Positions 1 to 10,649 of a stretch of DNA of 64,000 bases are shown piece after piece. The notes under the pieces were generated by a model. It did not search any database. It worked only from the letters and a program-made list of their open reading frames with translations, and was not told the DNA's origin. Position 1 is the stretch's first letter; the number at the start of each line of letters is the position of its first letter. This DNA is from Nilaparvata lugens (taxonomy: Eukaryota > Arthropoda > Insecta > Hemiptera > Delphacidae): positions 27,150,157 through 27,214,156 of the forward strand of contig NC_052505.1 in the NCBI RefSeq assembly GCF_014356525.2, in the 5' to 3' direction. Both the position numbers and the translations under genes were made by a program.

Positions 1-1074
1 ATGTTCTTTATTATTTTATTTTTGGGTTTAAATTATTGTGAGCTTCTTTGCAAAATAATAGATGATTTATCATAATTAAATTTCTTGAGCAATACAAGAC
101 GAAGTAAACCCAAAATTCAACTTCTTGAGCGATTCAAGACGAAGTAAACCCAATATTTTGTTGACTAAGCTTACTTGACTGTTAGGAATATGAGTATAAC
201 AGATTTAATTAACAATACATAAAATGGAAGTAGCATCATAATAGTGGTGCCGTATACAATAATCAAGGATGTGCACCACGCTTTTTGATTCTTTTTACTG
301 GAAAATTATCAAAGTATTACGAATTGTATACTATCAATTTATTTAGATTTGACTAATTTCAAGAAAAAGCATTATATATTATTTATTAAAATTTTATAAA
401 ATTATTTATTCTAATCATTCCAATATAACTTGTTTATATAGAACTGTTTATATGATTATCAATAAGTTTAGTTAAAAAAGGCGTTTTCTTAGTTATCATA
501 CAAAATAATCATTAACTCCCGGGCATTTATGAATTTTGGGAATCAACTCCCTGGGAATAAATGTTTCTGATCTTGAATTTTGCATCACAAGTTAAGAGAT
601 GTTTGATTTGAAATTGAGTTCTTAGTCAATTACCAACTTAATTTGAAATCATACACCCTCTTAAACATAATCACTGACAAAACGATTTATAGGTTTAATG
701 GTCGAGTTAGATTTAATAAGTGGTGTCCAAGATTCAATGGTCCATTAGATTTAATAAATGGCCTGGAAACTGGGCACAAGAGTTATATAATCTGACAGTT
801 TCAAATTGGCAGGCAAGTGAAACAAGTTTGAATGTTTTTGTTTGGGAATGAGACTCGTTTAATGGATTCTAGATATTTCCGAATAATAATTGTTTATCTC
901 TGAGACCAATGATCAAAACTAGTAACTTATTACTCACCGTCGAAGGATTTTGTGTCTTCATGAACAGGCCTCTCTACACTGACATGTGGGTAGATTACAG
1001 ACTGCATGTTTTCTAAAAAATAAGAAAGTGTTGGATATGAATGGGAAGAAAAAAAAACTAAAATTGTAAACAAG
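1..1074. other. AT-rich non-coding stretch, nothing recognised
   Basis: No convincing coding sequence on either strand. A roughly 40-bp unit is duplicated in tandem at about 78-160, with a shared core CAAGACGAAGTAAACCC. The rest is unique-looking AT-rich DNA. Confidence 0.6.
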
Positions 1075-1742
1075 TTAACCCTTAAGAGACACACTGGGGT
1101 GTTTCACACCCCAGGGATTTTTGTTTTCTGTTCTGCAGTTGACAATATCAAACATATGGGAATTTATACCCAGTCTAAATTAGGTTTGTAGTATTGTCAA
1201 CTACTCTCCACCACTTCCAGTCAGTAATAGCATTCTACAAGGTCATCAGCTCATCTTGTTCTTCGTTTGGGGTGTCTAACACCCCAGAGTGTCTTTCACG
1301 TGGGACTTTCATCAAACACTTTTATTACAAAGATTTACTTGTATTGCCACTACAAATGTGGTATAGGATGATGGATCAGTTTGGAATAGATGCTATGAAT
1401 CTCTACAACTAGAGATTCAAAACAATAAAATGAAGAGACGTAAGTTTCTGATGAAGTTGTCATTGGCAATGATCAAGCTATTCGTTCAAACCGGATTAGG
1501 AGCTCCAACTCTTAGGCGGAACATACATACTTCTAAAATTAGTATAAATATTGATAAGCAGTGCTTTACTTTTGATTTGAGTATGCACTTTGAACAAAAA
1601 TGATTAAGAAATGATGAAGTATGGTCTAAGTACTTGTTTTTTCATATTTTTTCAAAGAAAAATGCAAAATTGAATTGGGGTGTTCAACACCCCAGTGTGT
1701 CTACTGTGTTAGCATAAAGTAAGTGTGTCTCTGTAGGGTTAA
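1075..1742 (+). mobile_element. Dead piggyBac-like transposon remnant
   Basis: The element is bounded on both sides by TTAA (1075-1078 and 1739-1742), the target site of piggyBac transposons. Just inside are inverted termini, TTAACCCTTAAGAG at the left and CTCTGTAGGGTTAA at the right, and subterminal GGGGTGT/ACACCCC boxes recur near 1096, 1268 and 1677. The plus strand between about 1340 and 1527 carries a broken C-terminal piece of a piggyBac transposase. It reads WYRMMDQFGIDAMNLYN, then a stop, then a frame with KFLMKLSLAMIKLFVQT and finally APTLRRNI. That arrangement (aromatic/Asn segment, helix, PTLRR-like end) is typical of the end of PGBD-type transposases. At 668 bp the element lacks the DDD catalytic core and is a deletion derivative. 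What is seen: termini and coding remnant. What is inferred: superfamily. Confidence 0.75.
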
Positions 1743-2780
1743 GAGTTTAAGCTAGGGACTTGCTCCATTCAGGATGTATTAGACCCTTATGCCACAAACC
1801 TCTTGCAATCATTATTTTTTTCCTGAGGAATAAAACATAATTAGTTATTTCAAACAAGAATGCAAAGTTAATATTACATCAGATATCCTTTATAGAAGAC
1901 AGTAGACAGAGAATCGGAAACTCTGTTCTTTTATATCTCTCTCTCCACTGTTATTATAACGGTAATAAAAGCATATTATATTATAATATAGTAATATTTG
2001 TAAAGTGTCTATATATAGACAAGTATGCACAATTGTAGTGCATTAAAAACTTGTGTGAGTCTATAAAGATCTAGATAGATAACAATAATTTTTACAGACG
2101 CCATTTAGTAATAACACAAAATAAGTGTTTAATGTCAAATGCATTATAAGAATATTTACATGCAATTTAAAATGCATTATAAGAATATGCAATTTACAGG
2201 GCTACGGCATATCTTCAAGTAGCAATGTTTGTTGGTTTTACAAAAAGTTAGGCTAGGCTACTGGTTACGGGAATAAATAATTGATTATCCTGAAAAGCTA
2301 ACTATATCATAACATAATAAAAAGGCAAAAAATGCATTATTTTTTGAATAATTAATTGGACCTGTTTATTTTGAGAAGTTTGATTTTTAATTACCTAAAT
2401 TTGTTTGTCTTACCTGGAACCTGGTACAGTGAAGAATAACATCAATCTTCATCATTATTTTATGTTATCATACAGCTATACAGTCTAGCTCAAATCGATT
2501 TTGAAAAATAATTTCATTTTAAAACTATGGATTTTGTAGCTAACATATTCATATAACTTGCAAACTAATAATTATTGATTATAAGTAAACACAACCATCA
2601 TTTTCCGCTAAAATTACAACATAACCTACAAATAATAATAAAAAAACATGTCTTGTAACTCTCGTAGTTCACAAAACGCCCGCTGGAGCGCTGTCAGCAT
2701 TCCAAGTTCACTGTGAAGGTCGGCCGCCATCTTGGTAAACATTTCAAATTCCACTTCTATCGTTAAGACGACTCGTACAA
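1743..2780. other. AT-rich non-coding stretch
   Basis: No gene recognised. A short motif (GCATTATAAGAATAT) is repeated at about 2141-2190. The remainder is low-complexity AT-rich sequence leading into the hairpin cluster. Confidence 0.5.
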
Positions 2781-2860
2781 TTACAATGCGGCGCTTCCTA
2801 ACAAGATGGCGGATTTTGGCGTCAGGGTGTAGCCAAGTTTCCATACTGTATGTATACTGT
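2781..2860 (-). mobile_element. Inverted partial copy of the CACAG...CTGTG MITE
   Basis: This segment is the reverse complement of the first ~80 bp of the complete MITE that starts at 2869. The pair forms a long hairpin with a 7-8 base loop. It contains the GGCGCTTCCTAACAAGATGG motif shared with the copies at 6.7 kb and 46.3 kb. Confidence 0.8.
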
Positions 2861-2868
2861 GCCATCAT

Positions 2869-3142
2869 CACAGTATTCATACAGTACGGAAACTTGGCTA
2901 TACCCTGACGCCAAAATCCGCCATCTTGTTAGAAAGCGCCGCATTGTAATAGTATTGATGGTAGGTTCGGATCACTTTAATGATCCGGATCAATTGATCT
3001 CGTTCACTGCCACGAGTCAATCAGAAGACCAGGATTGGAACTTCACAAGGTCACGTGACGTGTTTAGTATTGGGGTCATGTAAAAAGCATTGGTAAGATA
3101 AGGGCGTTTGATTACAAGTTTCCATTCTGTATCTATTCTGTG
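2869..3142 (+). mobile_element. Complete MITE with CACAG...CTGTG inverted termini
   Basis: A 274-bp non-autonomous element begins CACAGTATTCATACAGTACG and ends with the imperfect inverse, TTCCATTCTGT...CTATTCTGTG. It matches the copy at 46239-46511 along its length. Flanking heptamers CCATCAT (left) and CCATCAC (right) look like a diverged 7-bp target duplication. It has no coding capacity. Its ends face reversed partial copies on both sides, so the cluster folds back on itself. The superfamily is not identified. Confidence 0.8.
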
Positions 3143-3149
3143 CCATCAC

Positions 3150-3315
3150 CACAGAATAAGTACAGAAAGAAAACTTGTAATTAATCGCCTATCCAACCAA
3201 TGCTTTTTACATGACGCCAATACTAAATACATTACGTGACCTTGTGAAGTTCCAATCCTGGTCTTCTGATTGGCTCGTGGCAGTGAATGAGATCAATTGA
3301 TCCGGATCATTAAAT
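3150..3315 (-). mobile_element. 3' half of a reversed CACAG MITE, split by a retrotransposon
   Basis: This is the reverse complement of the 3' half of the MITE ending at 3142. It breaks off just after TGATCCGGATCATT. The other half of the same reversed copy is found at about 6695-6824, with a non-LTR retrotransposon in between. Confidence 0.75.
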
Positions 3316-3319
3316 TGAC

Positions 3320-6300
3320 TTACTTTTACTTTTATTTTTACCACCTATATCATTGAGATCAGGGGCACGTCAGGTAAGGTAGGAGGGTGAGGTCAGGGTA
3401 TCAGCGGAATCTCCGTTGAGCGCTTAGCTCCATGAATTCTTGTATTGAATACAGAGGGTTCTCAGTCAGATACTTTTTGAATTGGTTTTGACATTCAATT
3501 TGTTTGAGGTCATCCGGTAGACAGATGAAAAATTTACACCCTGAGGAATCTGGCTGTTTTTGTGATTTGTTAAAAAATATGTCTCTGTCCTGTATTCCTG
3601 CCTCTGTCTCTGTTACTGTAGGGCTGGTATGAGAAAAGGGGGAGTTGCTATTTTCATCAAGGATGCGTTGCTGGACTTATTGGAAGATAGATTGATGGTG
3701 CTGGATATAAGTAATTTTTGCTGTATGGATGACATTGAAATGTGTGGTGTGGAGTTGGAATTTGAGAAAAATTTGGATTTCATAATTTGTGGTGTATATA
3801 GACCTCCTAGTGGAGATATCAACTTGTTTCTTGATAAATTCTCTCTGTTGACTGAGCAGATAACTGTAAGACTGGAAAGTAGAATTATTTTAGCTGGTGA
3901 TTTCAATATTAATGTTTTGAATAATACAACTGAATGCAGGAATCTAGTTCTGGTTTTGGAGCAATTTGGTCTACACTACACAATATCTGAGCCAACAAGA
4001 GTCAGGCCTGAGTCCAAGACTGCAATAGATAATGTATTGACTAATATAGAGGATGATAGTTGTTGTAAGTCATCGGTTTTACATACATTTTTATCCGATC
4101 ATTCTGCACAAGTTTTCTCCACCTCTTTCGTTCTTAATAGACAAGCAGTTAATGGGAAGGAGGATCAGTTAAGTGTTCCTGTTTTCAATTTATCCATTTC
4201 AAATTTAGCAAACTTGAAAGCTTATCTCCGTAGAGAATCCTGGTACTCTGTTTATAATGCAATTGATGTTAATAAACAATTTGAATGCTTTCACAGCTCT
4301 CTTCTGTATCATCTCCGTATTCAGTGTCCACCAATAAAAATTAAGAGAAAAAAGGGTGCTATGAATGTGAAAAGAAAAATAAGGGAGAGGTTCGAGAGGC
4401 TCACTCCTGATATTCAGCAGCTACGAGCTCTTTTAGATATCTCAAAATTTAGAATTGAGCATGGACTAGTAATTGATGAAGATATATTGGGGAGGGTTGA
4501 ACAGCAGTAGGTAAATAGAGTTATTGAGGCAAAGAGGGAGTTTTATGGAGGTCTCATCTCAAATTCCACTAACAAGTCTAAAACGAGCTGGAAAATAATC
4601 AATCAGTTTAGAGGTAAGAGCGGTGCAAGTGTAAGGGATATATGTCTTGATGTGAATGACAGGAGAGTTAAAAATCCTAAAGATATTGTAGAGTTTTGTA
4701 ATGAGTATTTTATTTCCATGGCTCCTCAAACACAGTCTGCTAATACCGGTACATGAAGAATTCAACATAGAAATATTCCAAGAAGTTTTTATCTGAGTCC
4801 CACAAACAAAATAGAAATTTTTAAAATAATTAATAACTTGAAAAATAAGAATAGTGTTGGTTACGATAATATTCCCATCAAGATTTTAAAGGCATGCAGT
4901 GATGAGATTGCTGATCCTCTTGTTTTCATTTTGAATGGAGTCTTTCAGAGTGGTGTGTTTCCTGATGCATTGAAAATTGCTAAAATAATTCCTCTATTCA
5001 AGAAGGGTAACAGAGCAAACATGAAAAATTATAGGCCCTTGTCTGTGCTGCCAGTCTTATCCAAGATTCTTGAAAGGGTGATTTACAACAGAATTATTGA
5101 CTACCTGCAAAAGTTTGATTTATTAAATGATTGTCAGAATGGATTAATTAAAGGTAAATCCACTATCACAGCAGCAACTAGATTTATTGAGAGTGTAATT
5201 GAGGCTATGGACAATGGGAAAGCTGCTATGGGGGTTCTGCTCGACTTATCATGAGCTTTTGATAGTGTTGATAAAGAAATTCTACTGAACAAACTGCACT
5301 CTCTTGGTATGAGGGGTATTATAAATAATTTGATAGAGTCGTATATGTCAAAGAGAATGCAGTATGTTAGTATTGAGAATGGAGGTAGAGTTGTAGATTC
5401 TGAGAAATTGTACGTAACAAAAGGTGTTCCTCAAGGCTCTATACTCGGTCCTCTCCTGTTTGTTTTGTATATAAATGATCTACCGACGTCTGTTTCAAAT
5501 AATTGTGATATTACATTGTATGCTGACGACACAACTCTGTTACTCCATGGCAATAGTATTGACCAGCTGGAGCTGAAAGCCAATTTGTGTCAAATGAGGT
5601 TGTGCAGTTTTATGATGAATGTGCTCTCCCCGTTAATCCCAACAAGAGCCTCGCTATACAATTTCATTTAAGGAGAATATTTTCTTTCGAGCCTGTAGTC
5701 ATGATAGGGGATAATGCTATTAAAAATGCTAATGCAGTAGATTTACTTGGTTTGACTGTAGACGAAAGATTGTCATGGAATGAGCATGCTGATAAAGTAG
5801 CTGGTAAGATTAGCAGGGGTCTCTTTGTATTACAGTATATGGTAAGATTTGTAAATAGAGATATTGCTAGGTGTGTGTACTTCTCTCTCATTTACATTCA
5901 CCTGGTATATGGCGTAGAACTTTGGGGAAGTACGTCTGGTTTAAACTGTCAGAAATTATTCATTTTACAAAAACGTGCAGTGAGTACTTGGCAAACCTGG
6001 ATTACAATCAATCGTGCAGGAATGCATTTAAAGAACTACAATTACTCACTTTTCCATGTATTTATATTTACAGTGTAGTATTATTCATTGTTAATAAGAT
6101 AAAATCATTGAAAAAGAATTGTGATGTTCATGGTTATTCTACTCGTGGCAATGGGGACCCATTTATTAATCACCACAGATTGAGATTCTCTGACAAAAGT
6201 CTCAGTGTAATTGGTTTGAGACTGCTTAAAAAGTTACCAAAATGTTTATATGCCCCATCAATAAATTTTAAAAGAGAACTCTATGCATAATTAGTGAATA

Positions 6301-6490
6301 GGGCTTACTATATAGTGTAGATGAATTTCTGAATGATGACACTTAAAACTCTGCTGTTGTATTATAAATGTATTCTTACCATTGTTATATACTTAAATTT
6401 TTATTTTACATTGTTATTCTGTCTATTTTTATGTTTTGACTTGGCCTGTATGTTCTTTTTTGGCTCAATAAAATGAATTTGAATTTGAAT
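3320..6490 (+). mobile_element. Degenerate non-LTR retrotransposon (jockey/CR1-like)
   Basis: A single reading frame from 3629 to about 5590 encodes an apurinic-type endonuclease (GVYRPPSG, LAGDFNIN and SDHSAQ motifs, about 3795-4105) followed by a reverse transcriptase. RT landmarks are NYRPLSVLPVLSKILERVI (about 5030), LLDLS-stop-AFDSVD, GVPQGSILGPLLFVLYINDL (about 5424-5480) and YADD (about 5519). The frame is broken by stops near 4508, 4754 and 5252 and then shifts near 5590-5670 and again near 5990, so it is dead. The 5' end of the endonuclease domain is missing, as expected of 5'-truncated insertions. The 3' end has AATAAA followed by a GAATTT-repeat tail (about 6468-6490). Clade placement is inferred from motif style only. 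Confidence 0.85.
3629..6290 (+). pseudogene. Endonuclease/reverse transcriptase pseudogene of the 3.3-6.5 kb element
   Basis: The coding remnant has at least three in-frame stops and two frameshifts. The segment 3629-4510 is the endonuclease domain. 4510-4838 is a linker that is still readable across stops. 4838-5671 carries RT fingers, palm and the YADD active site. 5587-6290 is the thumb and C-terminal tail in two further frames, ending in the RFSDKSLSVIGLRLLKKLP-type tail common to this group. No product is expected. Confidence 0.85.
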
Positions 6491-6694
6491 TCTTGTAGTC
6501 TGTTGTAGGGAATTTCAAAATAATTTTTTCTTCCTGTGTTGTGCTCGTGGATATTTCTTCTGTGTGGCTTGTCTGGTTTGAATTTTTTTAAATGTATTAT
6601 TGCTTTAAGTATATATAGAGATATTACAGTGAGGATCCTATCCTGTATGAAGTATGGTTTGCAGTATGTATCGTGTGGTAAAACATTTATTATT

Positions 6695-6824
6695 CGTGAT
6701 CAGTGATCCAGCAATGATCCGAACCTGCCATCAAGACTATTTCAATGCGGCGCTTCCTAACAAGATGGCGGATTTTAGCGTCAGGGTACTAGCCAAGTTT
6801 CCATACTGTATGTATACTGTGCCA
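6695..6824 (-). mobile_element. 5' half of the reversed CACAG MITE (continuation of 3150-3315)
   Basis: Sequence from AATGATCCGAACC through GGCGCTTCCTAACAAGATGG to the terminus GTATACTGTG matches the reverse complement of the first half of the MITE. Together with 3150-3315 it makes one near-complete reversed copy interrupted by the retrotransposon. Confidence 0.75.
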
Positions 6825-6954
6825 CCATTTCTCACTACTTGACAGTTTGACAAAGTAGGACTGTAAGGAGCTTCTCTTTGTTTCAGAAACAGAGTAACGG
6901 CCAGCAACAGTCACAGTTATAACATAGTTATTCAAAAGTATTCTTTGAGTATCT

Positions 6955-7020
6955 ATAGTGAGGTCCACGTTATAATGGTAGTGTACGATTTGCAATGGTG
7001 ATGCTATCCTTGTCTCGTTC
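6955..7020 (+). mobile_element. Solo end of the TATAGTGAGGTCCACG MITE family
   Basis: TATAGTGAGGTCCACGTTAT at 6955 is the terminal sequence of the complete MITE at 26574-26792. No opposing end is seen nearby, so this is a truncated copy. Confidence 0.6.
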
Positions 7021-7024
7021 AACA

Positions 7025-7870
7025 AATGTGAAAGAGTTAGGGGTTAGTTTTTGTTTAGGTTATATTGAATAATGTTTTATTAGGATAGGTTAGGTTTTTG
7101 CTTTAAAATTGCAATATGCTAGAAGGGGCTAGGGTCTAGGTGGAGTTATGTTTTTTGATGTTTCAAAGCACAGAATTACAAGGAGTTTTATAGGAGTTTT
7201 CTCTGTTTCAAAGGTAAAAGGATAGGTTAGGGGGTTAGGATTTTGCTTTGAATCACATGTTTGTGAACATGTTCATGAAATGAACCCCATGTTTGTAAAC
7301 ATGTTCATGAAATGAACCACATGTTTGTGAACATGTTCATGAAATGAACCACATGTTTATGTTTTGTTCTAAAGTTGACGAATAAATCTAAATTATCAAA
7401 TGTGAAAGGGTTAGAGGTTAGGTTTTATTCAGGTTATATTTAATAATGTGTTATTAGGATAGGTTAGGTTTTTGCTTTGAAATTGCAATATGCTAGAAGG
7501 GGCTAGGGTGCAGTTAGAGCTATGTTTTTTGATGTTTCAAATGTGAAAGGATAGGTTAGGGGGTTAGGATTTAGCTTTGAAATCTAAATTATTAAATGTG
7601 AAGGGGTTAGGAGTTAGGTTTTTTTGGATTATATTTAATAATGTTCCATAAGGTTAGGTTAGGTTTTTGCTTTTAAATTGCAATATGCTAGAAAGGGCTA
7701 GGGTCCAGGAAGAATAATGCTTTTTGATATTTCAAAGGTGGAAAGATAGGTTAGGATTTGGCTTTGAAATTGCAATATGCTGGAAGGGAATAGAGGTTTT
7801 TCCAATAGTTATGTTTATTAATGTTTAAATGTAAAAGGGGAGGTTGAGGGTTCGGTTTTTGTTTTGAAAT
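7025..7870. repeat. Diverged ~190-bp tandem repeat array
   Basis: About 3.5 units share GGATAGGTTAGG, GGTTAGGTTTTTGCTTT and GCAATATGCTAGAAGGG. The GCAATATGCT box recurs near 7109, 7483, 7678 and 7771. The first interval is enlarged by a separate short-period array at 7257-7354. There is no coding potential; the GTTAGG-rich content is satellite-like. Confidence 0.75.
7257..7354. repeat. 32-bp tandem repeat, three copies
   Basis: The unit ACATGTTTGTGAACATGTTC plus ATGAAATGAACC is repeated three times with one or two substitutions. It is embedded in the larger ~190-bp array and contains the palindrome GAACATGTTC. Confidence 0.85.
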
Positions 7871-8194
7871 GACAATATGCTGACCTAGTTATAGTGTTTT
7901 TTAAGATCAGTTAAATATCAACTGTTATATTTTATTAATTATATTTTTCAAAAGTACTCTTTCTTTTATTAAATAAAATGATAATATATTGATTACTATA
8001 TTGAATTTAATGATTAATCATCATTGGATAATAATATCTTCATCAAATAGAATGACGATTGGCTCCGATTTAGCTGACGATCAAAAAGATCTGACGGAAT
8101 GGAACGGGAAAAACCCGTTGCTAACGCATGCGCGATACGGTGCTGTCTGAGACAGAGAGTGGTTTGTGGACTGTAGAGCGACCCAGCAAACAGC

Positions 8195-8272
8195 AACGGG
8201 CATGCGCTTTGTATTCAGTAACGGCACATGCGCTTTGTATTCAGTAACGGCACATGCGATTTGTATTTAGTC
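8195..8272. repeat. ~27-bp tandem repeat, three copies
   Basis: CATGCG(C/A)TTTGTATTCAGTAACGGCA-type units follow one another three times, decaying in the last copy. The preceding GC-richer stretch (8100-8190) has no recognisable gene. Confidence 0.75.
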
Positions 8273-8374
8273 GTAATACCATGAAAAACCACTGACAAGA
8301 GTGACACTGTTTGCCCGAACTTTTACCGCTAATCGCTAATAAATGAGGCAAGGAGGATCGTGGAGACGAAACAA

Positions 8375-8445
8375 TAGGCTATCCCAAAGACCTTAAAGAT
8401 GCATCTTTTCTCATATCTCTTTAAGGTCTTTGAGCTATCCCATTG
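8375..8445. repeat. Short hairpin repeat
   Basis: GCTATCCCAAAGACCTTAAAG and its inverse CTTTAAGGTCTTTGAGCTATCC-like arm face each other around a short loop, giving a roughly 65-bp hairpin. Confidence 0.6.
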
Positions 8446-9098
8446 GTACACTCTGACGCCACTTTTTTCCCGCGCTGGACATCTTGGATTGATCATAATT
8501 CAAATTATGTCATTCCAATTTATTCATTTTCTCATCATTATTTACGAAAGATTAAGTTATTATCAATGGCTCTAGTTGAAAATATGTATTTGAACAAAAC
8601 TGATAATACCAATGTTATTATTTATATACTTATAAAACTCGAATACCACTGACTTCTCACTGATAACAATTTGTGGAAAACTTCTGTAGGCTACCATATG
8701 GATTGCAGTGATTGGAATATAGCTTCCTTATAGGCCCTAGGTGCTCACTAAGAAATAATATTCTCAGGATATTTTCACTTTATGATACGATAGTTCTAAA
8801 GGATTCAAAATAGACCATAAGCATTGATGAATTAATACAGTAATGTTGACAAAAGCCATATGATTTTTTTCAAACTAGTTGAATGCTTTGTAATGCTATT
8901 ATGATTTATGTTTGAATTATGATGTAGGATAAAAGAAAAAGGGAGACTCACCAAAACATAAAATATGTTTCCAACTCTGACGAAAATCTTTGAGTGTTAT
9001 TAATGCTATGATTTACCAAGTTGGTCAAATAAAATCTGATAATGTTCATAACATGCACTGGCTCACACTGGACTGGAGTAAATCACCCATATAGGTGA

Positions 9099-9321
9099 CT
9101 AGCCGTCAGGCTCGCTTCGCTCGCCATATCCGTCTAGCCAGGAGGCTCCGCCCCCTGGACCCCTGACTGGATCGTCCAAGAATGAGATCAGCAGGCTCAC
9201 TTCGCTCGCCTGCATTTTCCATTTGAGCATTTTTATCATATGTTAGGACAATCCAGTCGGGGGTCCAGACTAAACGTCTGGCTAAACGGATATGGCGAGG
9301 GAAGCGAGCCTGACGGCTAGT
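9099..9321. mobile_element. MITE with ~36-bp terminal inverted repeats
   Basis: The left end ACTAGCCGTCAGGCTCGCTT reappears inverted at the right end (GAGCCTGACGGCTAGT). The inverted match continues through CGCCATATCCG. The 223-bp interior has no ORF. The GCTCGCTTCGCTCGCC motif also occurs internally at about 9211. Superfamily unassigned. Confidence 0.75.
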
Positions 9322-9715
9322 AATATAATATTCCCAGGATTGAAGTAGCAGTGCCCAATCATTTTTTCCGCGATAAATGCATTCAAATCTTCAACTTGGT
9401 GCCAACCTAACAAAGTCAACTCAACTTAATGCCAAGCTGACAAAATTATTAATTTAGTTGCCAGTTAACAACTGTTTCGAAGAGGTACTCTATCCAGATT
9501 ATAGTTCTATAGTAACATATGATATGAAAATTTCAATTATAATTAAGTGATTGGGAGAAAAAGAATATACATGCTTAAATACGAACTTTAAACCCTTAAA
9601 AACAACCCTTAGAGTTAAAATATTGCCAAAAGATTACTTAGTGTGCCTCTAAAGGGCCAACTGAACATACCTACCAAATTTGAACGTTTTTGGTCCGGTA
9701 GATTTTTAGTTATGC

Positions 9716-9784
9716 GAGTGAGTGAGTGAGTGAGTGAGTGAGTGAGTGAGTGAGTCAGTCAGTCAGTCAGTCAGTGAGTGAGTG
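9716..9784. repeat. GAGT/CAGT tetranucleotide microsatellite
   Basis: About eleven GAGT units pass into about five CAGT units and then back to GAGT. It lies next to TTTGGTCCGGTAGATTTTTA and a TATATATATAGAT motif, so it seems to be the tail region of a larger dispersed element. Confidence 0.9.
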
Positions 9785-9918
9785 CCATTTCGCTTTTATA
9801 TATATAGATTTTGTTCTGTCGATGGGATTACAAACCCGTGTTTATGTCCTCAATGGATTTGAACCCGGGCCTCTGAATCATAAAGCAAGCATCTGGTCCA
9901 ATCGACTAAGGCCACTTC
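9785..9918 (-). mobile_element. tRNA-derived SINE, head with A and B boxes
   Basis: On the minus strand a Pol III A box (TGGCCTTAGTCGATTGG, complement of 9898-9914) is followed about 33 bp later by a B box (GGTTCAAATCC, complement of 9855-9865). The A-to-B segment looks like a tRNA body but has no complete cloverleaf or acceptor pairing that I can fold. The same ~30-bp stretch around the B box recurs at 55462-55491 on the plus strand in a different body, so both are SINE copies sharing a tRNA-like head. Confidence 0.7.
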
Positions 9919-10331
9919 ATATCATGTTTAAAATTCAACATACTTCTGTGCAACTGAGGATATGTGTTTTTCAATCAGGAACATAGGTGTAGTTTGTACT
10001 GTAATCTTGACTTACCTTACCGTACTTCAAAATGATTGAACATGTTTCGATTCTGCATGGTACAGTATACATTTAAAACATTGTAATATGAGATAAAAAA
10101 ACACCACAATTATTGCAGATTCACAATAAAAAGTATTTGGCTACTATGAATTGATTCATTGAAGATGTCATTCCCATCAGAAGTTGTCAAATTTGGTTTA
10201 AAAGCTTTACTAAAAAAAGGTTTTACAGAATAAATGAGTGAATCAGCTCCCCTATGAAAAATGAGAGGCTATTCAAAATTCATTACAAATAAATAATTCA
10301 TATTAATCAAACAAGGCATGGCCGAGCAATA

Positions 10332-10646
10332 ATGTTAATATATTTGAATTATACTTCTTTAGCTCGGCCTTGGTTTAGGCATAATTATTGCAAAGATATT
10401 GCAAAGAGGGTTGGGGAAAGAAGGAGTCTGCTGGATGTGATAAAGGGAAGAAAGAGGAGATGGCTGGGACATTGGATGAGACGGCAATGCTTGTTGGTGG
10501 ATGCCATGGAGGGGACCATTCAGGGAAGAAGAGGAAGAGGGAGAAGAAGATACAAAATGTTGGACGACATCAAGGAGGGGATGAGCTACTATGCAACGAA
10601 GCGACTGGCAGAGAATAGAAGAGAGTGGAGGGCTGCTGCCATATAG
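10332..10646 (+). pseudogene. C-terminal fragment of a non-LTR retrotransposon polymerase
   Basis: The conceptual product includes IKGRKRRWLGHWMRR, then a GRRGRGRRRYKMLDDI segment and ends in LAENRREWRAAA. This is the zinc-knuckle-free C-terminal tail seen after the RT in many arthropod non-LTR elements (K/R-rich GH-W-R motif, then DRREWR). No RT core precedes it, so it is a 5'-truncated fragment. Confidence 0.75.
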
Positions 10647-10649
10647 AAG

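Noticed and set aside
2626..3083. Pair of ORFs with nearly identical N-termini on opposite strands
   Set aside because: The similarity comes from the MITE's inverted arms, not from duplicated genes.
7257..7354. Evenly spaced repeats resembling a CRISPR array
   Set aside because: Units are contiguous with no spacers and the genome is eukaryotic; it is a minisatellite.
9855..9918. A functional tRNA gene
   Set aside because: A and B boxes are present but no acceptor-stem pairing or full cloverleaf is evident, and the B-box region recurs in a SINE.
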